A DNA stretch of 58,312 nucleotides, from NCBI GenBank assembly GCA_021801125.1, contig JAJYYI010000051.1, forward strand, positions 1 to 58,312, in the 5' to 3' direction. Within the stretch, counting starts at the first letter, position 1, and each line of letters begins with the position of its first letter. Shown piece after piece: positions 35,388 through 43,105 of this stretch. This DNA comes from Deltaproteobacteria bacterium (GTDB taxonomy: Bacteria; Desulfobacterota; Binatia; Binatales; Binataceae). The notes under the pieces are model-generated. The model saw only the letters and a program-made list of their open reading frames with translations. It was not told the origin of the DNA and did not search any database. The translations under genes were made by a program, and so were the position numbers.

Positions 35388-37490
35388 TTACGTCTCTTCA
35401 CCGAAGCGGCGAATATCCTCAGGTCCTGCTTTGGTTGCCAGGCGCTCTTTGCCCTGCACCATCTGGCGAATTTCTTCAACGATGTCGGGGTTGAGGAGCG
35501 TGGTGGTGTCTCCGATATCCATCGTGTTGGAGATGGCGGCCAGAATGCGTCGCATGATCTTTCCCGAGCGGGTCTTCGGCATGTCGGGGACGATGCGTAC
35601 GCTTTTGGGACGAGCGATCTTTCCAATCGTCGTTTCTATCGAATGAACAATCTTTTCTTCGACATGTTTGCTGGGCTTGACGCCTGGCTTAAGCGCGACA
35701 TAAACCTCCGGCATACGTCCTCTTAAGTCGTCTACTACCGGCACCACGGCGGCCTCGGCGACTTCCGCCACCATGAGGCAGGCCGATTCCAGCTCCTTGG
35801 TGCCCAGCCTATGGCCGGCGACGTTAATGACGTCGTCTACACGGCCTAGAATCCGGTAGTAGCCGTCGGAGGCCTGCATCGCGCCGTCGCCGGCGAAGTA
35901 GGGCCAATCGCGCCAGTCTTTGCTCTTCGGATCGCGGTTGTATTTTTTGTAGTACTGGGCGACGTAGCGGTCAGGGTCGCCCCAGATCGTCTGGAAGATT
36001 CCCGGCCATGGATTGCGGATGCAGATATTTCCCGCGCGGTTTGAACCCGCGGGGATTTCGTTGTGTTCCTCGTCATAGATTACGGGGTAGATCCCGGGCA
36101 CGGCGGGGCCAGCGCTGCCGGGCTTCATCGGATCGATCGCCGGCTTGGTGCTGCACAAGAAGCCTCCGTTCTCGGTCTGCCACCACGTGTCGACGATGAC
36201 CGCCTCGCCCTTACCGATGACCTCGTAATACCACTGCCAGACTTCGGGCTCGATGGGCTCGCCGACGGTTGTCATGTGCTTGAAGTGATAGTTGTACTTC
36301 TTCGGTTCTTCGGGACCGGCCTTTCGTAGCATCCGGATCGAGGTCGGCGAGGTATGGAAGATGTTTACGTTGAGACGCTCGGCGATTCGCCATGGTCGTC
36401 CGGCGTCGGGCCACGTGGGCACGCCTTCGTAGATCACACTCGTGGCGGCCAGCGCCAGAGGCCCATAAACGATATACGAATGGCCGGTGATCCAACCGAT
36501 GTCCGCCATGCACCAGTAGACGTCTTCGGGGTGGATGTCCTGGATGTACTTGGAGGTGCCGGCGACATAAGCCAGGTAGCCGCCGGTGCTATGCTGGCAG
36601 CCTTTCGGGCGGCCCGTAGTGCCGCTGGTATACATCAGGAACAACGGCGCCTCGGCAGGCATCGACTCGGGTTCAACTTTGCGTCCGACGTACTCCTTGA
36701 GGACCTCGTCGACGAAATAGTCCCGGCCCTTGACCATCGGCGCCGCGCTGGCCGGCTTGTCTCGAAAGCGCCTCCATACCAAAACTTTGTCGATTTCTTG
36801 ACCTTGTTCCTTGGCGACCTGAACGGCGACGTCGGCGTTCGCCTTATGGTCGATCAAGCGGCCGCTGCGGTAATAGCCGTCCATGGTGACCAAGACCCGG
36901 CTGCCGGAGTCCGCCGCGCGCATACCGCACGCCTCACCGCTGAAACCGCCAAAGACCTGCGAATGAATCACGCCTAATCGCGCGCAAGCGAGCATCGTGA
37001 TCGGCAGTTCGAGCGTCATCGGGAGATGGAACGTCACACGGTCGCCGGTTTTGAGCCCCGCGAAATCGCGCAGCATCGCGGCCACTTCATTGACCCGGTT
37101 GTAAAGCTCCTGGTAGGTCAGCGCGATTATCGGCTCGTCCTCGGGCTCGGGCACGAAGATCAGCGCGGCTTTGTTCTTGTACTTCTCCAGGTGGCGGTCA
37201 ACGCAGTTGTACGACGCATTGAGCCTGCCTCCTACAAACCACTTCCAGAACGGCGCGTTGCTGGTGTCGAGCGTCGTGTGCCAATACTTGTCCCAGCTGA
37301 GTAGATCAGCGTATTCCCTGAAGCACTCGGGGAACTTATCCATACTGAAGCGTTCATTAACCGCCGGATCGGAAAGGTAGGCCTGGCCGACGAATTTGGG
37401 GGAGGGATAGATATACTGTTCTTCCCGCCAATGCACCGCTATGTGCGCTTCGTTCGGCGCGCTATCTCCTTGTTCAAGGCCCTTTGCCAT
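35388..37490 (-). CDS. acs: Acetyl-CoA synthetase (AMP-forming)
   Basis: Converts acetate, ATP and CoA to acetyl-CoA via acetyl-AMP. It has the Acs N-terminal cap (NAPFWKWFVGGRLNASYNCVDRHL), then FLMYTSGTTGRPKGCQHSTGGYL (P-loop), VDTWWQTENGGFL (the acetate/AMP pocket Trp), WPYFAGDGAMQASDGYYRILGRVDDVINVAGHRLGTKELE, and the acetyl-regulated lysine in PKTRSGKIMRRIL. Length 700 is slightly above the usual 650. I chose ATG 37490 over TTG 37499; a purine-rich AAGGGGGG lies upstream. The C-terminal 40 residues are a normal Acs end. It stands divergent from an NTF2-like gene. Confidence 0.94.
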   Translation of the reverse strand: MAKGLEQGDSAPNEAHIAVHWREEQYIYPSPKFVGQAYLSDPAVNERFSMDKFPECFREYADLLSWDKYWHTTLDTSNAPFWKWFVGGRLNASYNCVDRHLEKYKNKAALIFVPEPEDEPIIALTYQELYNRVNEVAAMLRDFAGLKTGDRVTFHLPMTLELPITMLACARLGVIHSQVFGGFSGEACGMRAADSGSRVLVTMDGYYRSGRLIDHKANADVAVQVAKEQGQEIDKVLVWRRFRDKPASAAPMVKGRDYFVDEVLKEYVGRKVEPESMPAEAPLFLMYTSGTTGRPKGCQHSTGGYLAYVAGTSKYIQDIHPEDVYWCMADIGWITGHSYIVYGPLALAATSVIYEGVPTWPDAGRPWRIAERLNVNIFHTSPTSIRMLRKAGPEEPKKYNYHFKHMTTVGEPIEPEVWQWYYEVIGKGEAVIVDTWWQTENGGFLCSTKPAIDPMKPGSAGPAVPGIYPVIYDEEHNEIPAGSNRAGNICIRNPWPGIFQTIWGDPDRYVAQYYKKYNRDPKSKDWRDWPYFAGDGAMQASDGYYRILGRVDDVINVAGHRLGTKELESACLMVAEVAEAAVVPVVDDLRGRMPEVYVALKPGVKPSKHVEEKIVHSIETTIGKIARPKSVRIVPDMPKTRSGKIMRRILAAISNTMDIGDTTTLLNPDIVEEIRQMVQGKERLATKAGPEDIRRFGEET

Positions 37491-37529
37491 GTTCGCCAAG
37501 CCCCCCTTATGCGAAATCTACCGAACGAT

Positions 37530-37535
37530 ATTGTA
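37530..37535 (-). promoter_or_regulatory. Possible -10 element of acs
   Basis: TACAAT on the minus strand (five of six consensus bases), 40 bp before the acs start. The -35 at the proper distance matches in only three of six bases. The region up to 37763 has no coding frame besides an unconvincing upstream extension of the NTF2-like gene. Confidence 0.3.
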
Positions 37536-37763
37536 GTCATTCCGAGACCCGCTCGCCACGCCCCCTCGATGGTCAGAGAGGTCTTATTGCTGCCAAAAAA
37601 GAAGGCAGAGATTGTGTCTGAGAATCAGAGGCCGGCGAGCCTTTTGCTGAGCCGCCGCTTCGCGTATAAACGCCCTGGACGGCACGGGCCCGTCTGGCTA
37701 ACCGGAGCCGCCGGGACGACCGCACCTGTCGCGACGAGCGCTGAAGCGAGGTTATTTTGTCCT

Positions 37764-38177
37764 ATGGTTGAGCGAGAAGCGGTGCTAAAGGCAAATCGGG
37801 CTTTCTATCGCGCCTTCGAAAGCCTCGACATCGAGCAGATGGAAAAGGTCTGGCTTAAGGAGCCGACGATTATTTGCATCCATCCAGGATGGCATCGGCT
37901 GGTAGGGTGGGGTCCGGTGATGGAGAGTTGGGAGCGCATCTTTGAGGCCCCCTTTGAGATGAGCTTTGAACTGACGCAGCCGGCGGTATTTATCAGCGGT
38001 GATCTTGCCATCGTGGTGGTGCAGGAGAACCTGACGCAGAAGGGAGCTAACGGTAGCATGCGCGTGGAGGTGCTTGCCACCAACGTCTACCAGCGGTGCG
38101 GCTACGGATGGTACATGATCGTTCATCACGGCTCGCCGATCGCGATTGCCGGTTCGACCGAGCCGCCGCTTCAATGA
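37764..38177 (+). CDS. NTF2-like (SnoaL/DUF4440-type) protein
   Basis: A 137-residue cone-fold protein of the NTF2-like superfamily. It begins VEREAVLKANRAFYRAFESLDIEQMEKVWLKEPTIICIHPGWHRLVGWGPVMESWERIF, with the helix-then-strand pattern typical of the family, and ends with a beta-sheet run (LAIVVVQENL, RVEVLATNVYQRCGYGWYMIVHHGS). In this group such proteins act as small isomerases, dehydratases or binding modules, and the role here is unknown. I chose ATG 37764; the frame is open to 37431, but the upstream part has no family likeness and overlaps the acs start. It diverges from acs. Confidence 0.8.
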   Translation: MVEREAVLKANRAFYRAFESLDIEQMEKVWLKEPTIICIHPGWHRLVGWGPVMESWERIFEAPFEMSFELTQPAVFISGDLAIVVVQENLTQKGANGSMRVEVLATNVYQRCGYGWYMIVHHGSPIAIAGSTEPPLQ

Positions 38178-38368
38178 CTGCGTTGCCGTGCGCGAAAGGC
38201 GCCCGCGCTGTGACAGGTGCAGCACCAAGCTTCTTCGACCGCGCGGCGCCCAAAACTTGTCGTGGACTGCTCGCGTGCACGGCTGACGCCGCGGCATTGC
38301 ACTACGCCGTGGCTGGCTGATTGCGAGTAACCGCCGATGGGGCTTCGCGCGTTTTTTGTCGTTCGGTC

Positions 38369-39232
38369 CTAGCGAGCGCAGATTCGGCAGTGCGCCGTCT
38401 CGGTCGGGATGGGCACGGGCTCAGCAACTAACCCGTGGAATCGCAGAAGAGAAGGCGCTGGCGGGGCGAGCCCGAGCAGCAGTTTCAACACCTCGGTTAC
38501 GGCCATCATCACGACCACCTCCCAGTCGGCAGCACGTGGACCGGCCGCCCTGAGGCAGCGCGCGCGGATACATTCGAGGCAGGGTCGGCGCGAGGGAATC
38601 ACCGCTAGTTCGAGCGGACGACCGAGATAGGCGGCAACCGCAGGAATCGGCGCCACTTTCAGGTATTGCGAGCGCACGTCCGGTCCCACATCGTTTCCGC
38701 GTTGCCTCGAATAGGCCGTCGACACACGCTCGTTCTCGTCCGCGTGCTCTTCGATCCGCCGATGCTCACGGGCGGATCTCGCGATATTGGTAGTTGCCTT
38801 GCCGGCGCGTGGATTCGGCTGCGCGAGGGCGCGTGCTAGCACATACGACGCGTGGCGGCTGCCTTCGTCGGTTTGCGCCTTTGCCATGCTGGGCGAGCTG
38901 GACTGGCGCGCATTCAGGATCAGCGCCGCGTCGGCTGTGCGCCGCTTCTCGTGCTCCGCGAAAGCGGCGGGCTCGCTCCATACGAGCCTTGCATCTGGGT
39001 TAAGATCGCGCATTCGAGCGGCGATCCTCCGTTGATGCGGGGCGGGAAGGACTGGCGGGATACTCACCATTCCCACGCCGGCCCCGACCAAGTAGGCCAG
39101 TCCTGGCTCGAGTTCACCCGGCCCGCTTAGCAGAAGGAGGTGAGAGCGCAGCAGGCGATCCTGCCCGCGGCCGCCAATCTCGCGCATCACGATCTGGCGG
39201 CTGTAGCGGTCGATCTGTGCATCGGAAAGCAT
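38369..39232 (-). CDS. E1-like protein with a dead ATP site (ThiF/MoeB family)
   Basis: A 287-residue E1-superfamily protein. Residues 1-31 match the MoeB N-terminal helix closely (SDAQIDRYSRQIVMREIGGRGQDRL; Arg12 aligns with MoeB Arg14). The nucleotide-binding site is broken: the glycine motif reads SGPGELEPG (36-44), and the block with the usual Asp, Asn, Arg and Gln residues is absent. RMRDLNPDA realigns to the family near residue 75. A low-complexity Arg/Ala-rich insert of about 85 residues follows. Zinc ligands persist: Cys218, Cys221, Cys226, Cys282 and Cys285. ATG 39232 is chosen; an extension to 39367 has no likeness. It is the last gene of the sulfur-carrier cluster. I infer a non-catalytic E1 partner; an old pseudogene is the alternative. 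Confidence 0.7.
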   Translation of the reverse strand: MLSDAQIDRYSRQIVMREIGGRGQDRLLRSHLLLLSGPGELEPGLAYLVGAGVGMVSIPPVLPAPHQRRIAARMRDLNPDARLVWSEPAAFAEHEKRRTADAALILNARQSSSPSMAKAQTDEGSRHASYVLARALAQPNPRAGKATTNIARSAREHRRIEEHADENERVSTAYSRQRGNDVGPDVRSQYLKVAPIPAVAAYLGRPLELAVIPSRRPCLECIRARCLRAAGPRAADWEVVVMMAVTEVLKLLLGLAPPAPSLLRFHGLVAEPVPIPTETAHCRICAR

Positions 39233-39389
39233 TCTCGAAGCTTTCGAAACGCGAGCCTTTTCCGAGGGCCGCGGCTCGTGCTGCGTTTTTCGCGCGGCCA
39301 ACCGGCGGGCGAGGTGTGCGGCGGCGCCGCCGCTTGCGCGCGGCAACGATGTCGCCCCCGAGAGCACGCGGCCGGCCCGCGCGCGTCGT

Positions 39390-39638
39390 CTATTCGATGA
39401 CGTTCTTTTCGATCGGCTCGACCGCTACCCCGGTCTGCCTCAGCCATTGTATCGCAGCTTCGACTTGATTCGCCGGCCCTTCGAATTCCACCGCGACCAG
39501 TCCGACCTCGTCCGAAACGCTCGCGCCGCGAATATTGAACACGAGGTCGAACTTCTTGACCAGGCGATAAAGAATCGGCTCTCTTATCAGCGCGCTGGGG
39601 TAGGTCAGATAGTAGCGTTCGCGGACTCTTTCCTGCAT
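39390..39638 (-). CDS. Stand-alone NIL-domain protein
   Basis: An 82-residue NIL (ACT-like) domain: YYLTYPSALIREPILYRLVKKFDLVFNIRGASVSDEVGLVAVEFEGPANQVEAAIQWLRQTGVAVEPIE, where the usual NIR-x-A and LEGxxxxIxxAIxxLxxxGV pattern is intact. In MetN transporters the same domain binds methionine. The gene overlaps the 3' end of the cysteine synthase gene by 34 bp in another frame, so they are co-translated. ATG 39638 is preferred over the 39746 start, which would add residues with no NIL likeness. I infer a small ligand sensor or a sulfur-transfer helper. It is 157 bp before the E1-like gene. Confidence 0.8.
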   Translation of the reverse strand: MQERVRERYYLTYPSALIREPILYRLVKKFDLVFNIRGASVSDEVGLVAVEFEGPANQVEAAIQWLRQTGVAVEPIEKNVIE

Positions 39639-40654
39639 TTGGCTAACAGTCTGGTGAGGCGGCTGCGGTTCCAGCCTTTCCATCCGATCCAGAGATTGGT
39701 CGAAAGATATTTTTCGCCGAAGTCGGGGAAAATCGTTACCACGCATCCTTCTTTGAGTTCGCGAGCGACCCCAAGGGCGGCGATCATGGCAGCTCCCGAA
39801 GATTGCCCGACCAGCACGCCTTCGATCTGTCCGAGAGCGTACACCATTTCGTAGGCGTCTTCGGTGCTCACCTGAATTTTCCCGTCTAATTCCTCCTCAT
39901 GGTAAATCGCGGGGACTAGCGAGGAGGCCATGTGCTTGAGTCCTTCGAGCCCGTGCAGCGGATCGTCCGGCTCGACTCCTATAACTCGAACCTGCGGATT
40001 GCACGACTTCAGATAGCGGCCGGAGCCCATAATCGTACCGCCGGTTCCAACTCCGGCAACCAGATGGGTAACAGCGCCGCCGGTCTGGCGCCAAATCTCG
40101 GGTCCGGTAGTCTCGAAGTGGGCCAGCGGGTTGGCTTCGTTACTGTATTGATCCGGTTTGAAGTAGCGCTCCGGGTTGCGCGAAACAATTTCGCGGCACA
40201 ACAGAATCGCGCCGTCGGAGCCCTCGAGTGGGTCGGAGTAGATGACTTTGGCGCCGAAGGCCTGAATTATTTTCTTGCGCTCGCGGCTCGCATTGGCTGC
40301 CATAACGAGCTCAACCGGGTAGCCGAGCGCGGCCCCAAGCATCGCCAGGGCGATCCCGGTGTTGCCAGAGGTGGAGTCTATTATCGTCTTACCGGGGCCC
40401 AGCGCGCCGCTTTCCAGTCCCGCTAGCAGCATCCTGCGCGCGGCGCGGTCCTTGACTGAACCGCCCGGATTGAAGCCCTCGAGCTTGGCGAAAAGACGCA
40501 CACCTGGGCGCAGCACTCCGTGGGTGAGCTTGGTGACTTCGAGCAGCGGCGTATTGCCGACCAGCTCCAACACGCTGGCGGCGCGCGCCACCGGCACGAA
40601 ATCCGGTTCAGCGGCCGCCTGCGATTGCGGGAACGATTGAGATATCGTCGCCAT
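39605..40654 (-). CDS. cysM: CysM/CysK-type cysteine synthase
   Basis: PLP-dependent synthase of about 349 residues making cysteine from an activated serine and a sulfur donor. The PLP lysine is in NPGGSVKDRAA, followed by DSTSGNTGIALAMLGAALGYPVELVMAANASRERKKIIQAFGAKVI (substrate loop and phosphate contacts) and GVGTGGTIMGSGRYL. The C-terminal TIFPDFGEKYLST matches both O-phosphoserine- and O-acetylserine-type enzymes. The ATG at 40654 overlaps the carrier gene by 47 bp; GTG 40597 is an alternative start just after the carrier stop. With the carrier and E1 genes adjacent I infer a thiocarboxylate-dependent enzyme like the CysM-CysO pair of mycobacteria. Confidence 0.88.
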   Translation of the reverse strand: MATISQSFPQSQAAAEPDFVPVARAASVLELVGNTPLLEVTKLTHGVLRPGVRLFAKLEGFNPGGSVKDRAARRMLLAGLESGALGPGKTIIDSTSGNTGIALAMLGAALGYPVELVMAANASRERKKIIQAFGAKVIYSDPLEGSDGAILLCREIVSRNPERYFKPDQYSNEANPLAHFETTGPEIWRQTGGAVTHLVAGVGTGGTIMGSGRYLKSCNPQVRVIGVEPDDPLHGLEGLKHMASSLVPAIYHEEELDGKIQVSTEDAYEMVYALGQIEGVLVGQSSGAAMIAALGVARELKEGCVVTIFPDFGEKYLSTNLWIGWKGWNRSRLTRLLAKCRKESANATI

Positions 40655-40886
40655 CCTTTACCTTGGAGCTGAGCTGGTCTAGAAATCGCACGTCATCGCC
40701 GTTGATGAAAACATTGACGAAACGACGCAACTCGCCGTTTTCGTCCAATAGCCGCTCGCGTAGGCCAGGGTGGTTGCGCTCGAGATCATCGATTATCTCC
40801 TTGAGCGAGCTGCCGTTGGCCGAAACCACGTCGGTTCCGCCGGTGAATCGCCTGAGCGGTGTCGGAATTCTGATCTGAACTGCCAT
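40608..40886 (-). CDS. MoaD/ThiS-type sulfur carrier with Gly-Gly-Arg tail
   Basis: A 92-residue beta-grasp protein. VQIRIPTPLRRFTGG opens the fold, NGSSLKEIIDDLERNHPGLRERLLDENGELRRFVNVFINGDDVRFLDQL fills the middle as in CysO/MoaD, and DGDDISIVPAIAGGR ends it. In MoaD, ThiS and CysO the protein ends exactly at Gly-Gly, whose last carboxylate is adenylated by E1 and turned into a thiocarboxylate. Here an Arg codon (40611-40613) follows Gly-Gly before the stop. A trimming step, or use as is, would need proof; no protease gene is in the cluster. It lies 228 bp after thrC. Genes downstream overlap it. Confidence 0.9.
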   Translation of the reverse strand: MAVQIRIPTPLRRFTGGTDVVSANGSSLKEIIDDLERNHPGLRERLLDENGELRRFVNVFINGDDVRFLDQLSSKVKDGDDISIVPAIAGGR

Positions 40887-41114
40887 CTGCTTTCTACCGT
40901 GTCCTCCTTTAGCGCGGGTGCCGACCGCGCGCTAATGTCTCATCATAATACATGATTTGAATCTGAATCGGTTTTGTCCTTCGTCTGACTTGGGGCGCCG
41001 ACCTGACCATCGCGATTGTTGGCGTCACGTCTGTCTTTAAAGCCCGCCGGATCGCTGAGCGAGGGGTCTGGGGATAAAACATGGCGCGGGCTCGTGGCCG
41101 GCCGAGGGCGGTCC
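40887..41114. other. 228-bp gap between thrC and the carrier gene
   Basis: No supportable gene. It may hold an internal promoter for the carrier-cysM-NIL part of the cluster; I do not see a clear -10/-35 pair. Confidence 0.3.
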
Positions 41115-42377
41115 TCAGGCAGCGCCGGCGGCGGCCCGCCGTCCGTTCTTGAGCTGTTCAAAGAGCGCGTCGAACTCCTTGAGGCGCGCCTCGATCACAA
41201 ACGGCGCCTGCACCTGCTGCATCACCGCTTCCAGCGTCTTGTAGCCGTTGCCGGTAATCGAGATCACGACGCTTTCATCGCTCTTGATACGTCCCTGGTT
41301 GAGCAGCTTAAGCGCGACCGCTAGGGTGGTGCCGCCGGCCGGCTCAGCGAAAACGCCTTCGGTTCGTGCGAGCAGTTTCATCGCGTCGATGATCTCGGGG
41401 TCGGTGGCCGACTCGCCCCATCCGCCCGACTCGCGCACGGCGCGCAGCACGTAGTAGCCGTCGGCCGGATTGCCGATCGCGATCGACTTGGCGATCGTGT
41501 CGGGCTTGACCGGCGCGATTAGGTCGGTGCGGCGGTGTAGCGCATGAATCACCGGAGCCGATCCCGCTGCTTGCGCGGAATGAATCTTGAATTCTCCGTC
41601 GCGCACCAGACCCACCTGCTTCAGTTCATGGAACGCCTTGGCCACCTTGGGCAAAATCGTGCCGCCGGCGGTCGGCACCACGATATGTTGAGGCAAGCGC
41701 CAGTTAAGCTGTTCGGCGATCTCGAAGCCGAACGTCTTGGCGCCTTCGGTGTAATAGGGGCGCAGGTTGATATTGACGAAGGCCCATCCGTACTTATCCG
41801 CGATCTCGCTGCATAGCCGGTTAACGTCGTCGTAGTTGCCTTTGACGGTAATGACGTGAGCGCCGTAGATCGTCGAGCCCACAACCTTGCCGGCCTCCAC
41901 CGCCTCGGGCATGAAGATGTAGCATTTAAGTCCGGCCCGCGCCGCGTGCGCCGCCACCGCGGTGGCCAGGTTGCCGGTCGAGGCGCACGACACCGTGGTG
42001 AAGCCGAACTCGTTCGCCTTGGTGATCGCAACCGAGACGACGCGGTCTTTATAGGAAAGCGTCGGATGGTTGACGGAGTCGTCCTTCAGATAGAGGTGCT
42101 TTAGCCCGATTTCGGCGCCTAGGCGCTCGGCGCGCAGAAGCGGCGTGAAGCCCGAGCAGGGTCCCGCGATCGGTTCGCCCTCGATTGGAAGCAGCTCCCG
42201 ATAGCGCCAGAGATTTTGCTGGCGCGATTTAATCAGGCCATGCGAGACGGAGGCCTTGATTCGCTCATAGTCGTAGACTACTTCGAGTGGCCCGAAACAG
42301 TTCTCACATACGTGCAGAGGTTCGACCGGATAGCTTCGGCCGCACTCCCGACACTTCAACCCGTTGACGTAACTCAT
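41115..42377 (-). CDS. thrC: Threonine synthase (zinc-ribbon type)
   Basis: Converts O-phosphohomoserine to threonine with PLP. The 420-residue chain starts with a zinc ribbon (LKCRECGRSYPVEPLHVCENCFGPLEV), then the synthase core: DDSVNHPTLSYKDRVVSVAI with the PLP lysine, CASTGNLATAVAAHAARAGLKCYIFMP, VVPTAGGTILPKVAKA and VFAEPAGGTTLAVALKLL. Start ATG 42377 is preceded by AGGAGG only one base away and AAGG further up; the longer frame to 42455 overlaps the E1 gene. It is 23 bp downstream of the catalytic E1 gene. Its place inside a sulfur-carrier cluster is unusual: it may simply share regulation, or use a carrier-linked sulfur. Confidence 0.9.
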   Translation of the reverse strand: MSYVNGLKCRECGRSYPVEPLHVCENCFGPLEVVYDYERIKASVSHGLIKSRQQNLWRYRELLPIEGEPIAGPCSGFTPLLRAERLGAEIGLKHLYLKDDSVNHPTLSYKDRVVSVAITKANEFGFTTVSCASTGNLATAVAAHAARAGLKCYIFMPEAVEAGKVVGSTIYGAHVITVKGNYDDVNRLCSEIADKYGWAFVNINLRPYYTEGAKTFGFEIAEQLNWRLPQHIVVPTAGGTILPKVAKAFHELKQVGLVRDGEFKIHSAQAAGSAPVIHALHRRTDLIAPVKPDTIAKSIAIGNPADGYYVLRAVRESGGWGESATDPEIIDAMKLLARTEGVFAEPAGGTTLAVALKLLNQGRIKSDESVVISITGNGYKTLEAVMQQVQAPFVIEARLKEFDALFEQLKNGRRAAAGAA

Positions 42378-42400
42378 GCCTCCTACCTTGTCGCTTCCAT

Positions 42401-43105
42401 CTATGCGCCGGCGCGGACGTCTTCGCTCGCCGAGCACGCGCTTGCACAAGCACAACCTTCGCGCCGCTGCACAGGGAGAATTCTAATCGCCCGCCGTCCG
42501 GCCCCGTCGTAAGCAAAGAGCTTTCCGGCAAGCCTCGGCCTCAGCCCGCGCAAGCAGTAAAGCGCTTCCTTTGCCTGCACAAACCCAACGAGTCCCGCAA
42601 CTGAGCCGACGATTCCGGCTTCCCGGCAGGTCGCGACCTCGTCCTGGTCAGGGGGAAACTCGAACAGGCATCTGAGACAAGCGGTTTCGCCCCCCACGAT
42701 GGTCATCGCCTGCCCACGAAAACCGAGCACGCCGCCGTAACAAAATGGCCGGCCCATCGCCAGGCAAACATCGTTAATCAGGAATTTGACCGCGGGATCG
42801 TCGGTCGCATCAATGACGAAATCATACTGAGCCACCAACTCGGGTGCGTTCGCGGCGTTAAGAGCGATGTTCATCGGTCTTACGTCGCGAAACCCAAGGG
42901 TCTCTCGGGCGTAACGGGCTGCGGCTTCGACCTTGAACTGCCCCACTTGGCGCGTGCCGTAAATTATTTGGCGCGCCAAGTTGGAGAGCTCTACCCGCTC
43001 GGGGTCGGCGAGTCCGAGCGTGAACCTACCGCTGGCGGCAAGCGCGATAATTGCCGGAGCCCCGAGGCCACCCGCACCGACCACCAAGACCGCCTTTTTC
43101 CTCAT
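42401..43105 (-). CDS. Catalytic ThiF/MoeB-type E1, lacking the N-terminal helix
   Basis: A 234-residue adenylating E1. The ATP site is complete: GAGGLG (10-15), Asp34, Asn42, Arg45, Gln46, Lys58 and Asp102-Asp103 in DATDD. The zinc pairs are Cys143/Cys146 and Cys218/Cys220/Cys224; Cys160 in VATCREAGIVGSVAGLVG is the candidate sulfur-bearing cysteine. The protein begins directly at the first beta-strand and lacks the RYxRQ helix. An in-frame stop six codons upstream (43124-43126) excludes extension. First gene of the cluster. I infer that it adenylates the MoaD-type carrier with help from the E1-like protein at 38369-39232. Confidence 0.9.
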   Translation of the reverse strand: MRKKAVLVVGAGGLGAPAIIALAASGRFTLGLADPERVELSNLARQIIYGTRQVGQFKVEAAARYARETLGFRDVRPMNIALNAANAPELVAQYDFVIDATDDPAVKFLINDVCLAMGRPFCYGGVLGFRGQAMTIVGGETACLRCLFEFPPDQDEVATCREAGIVGSVAGLVGFVQAKEALYCLRGLRPRLAGKLFAYDGAGRRAIRILPVQRREGCACASACSASEDVRAGA

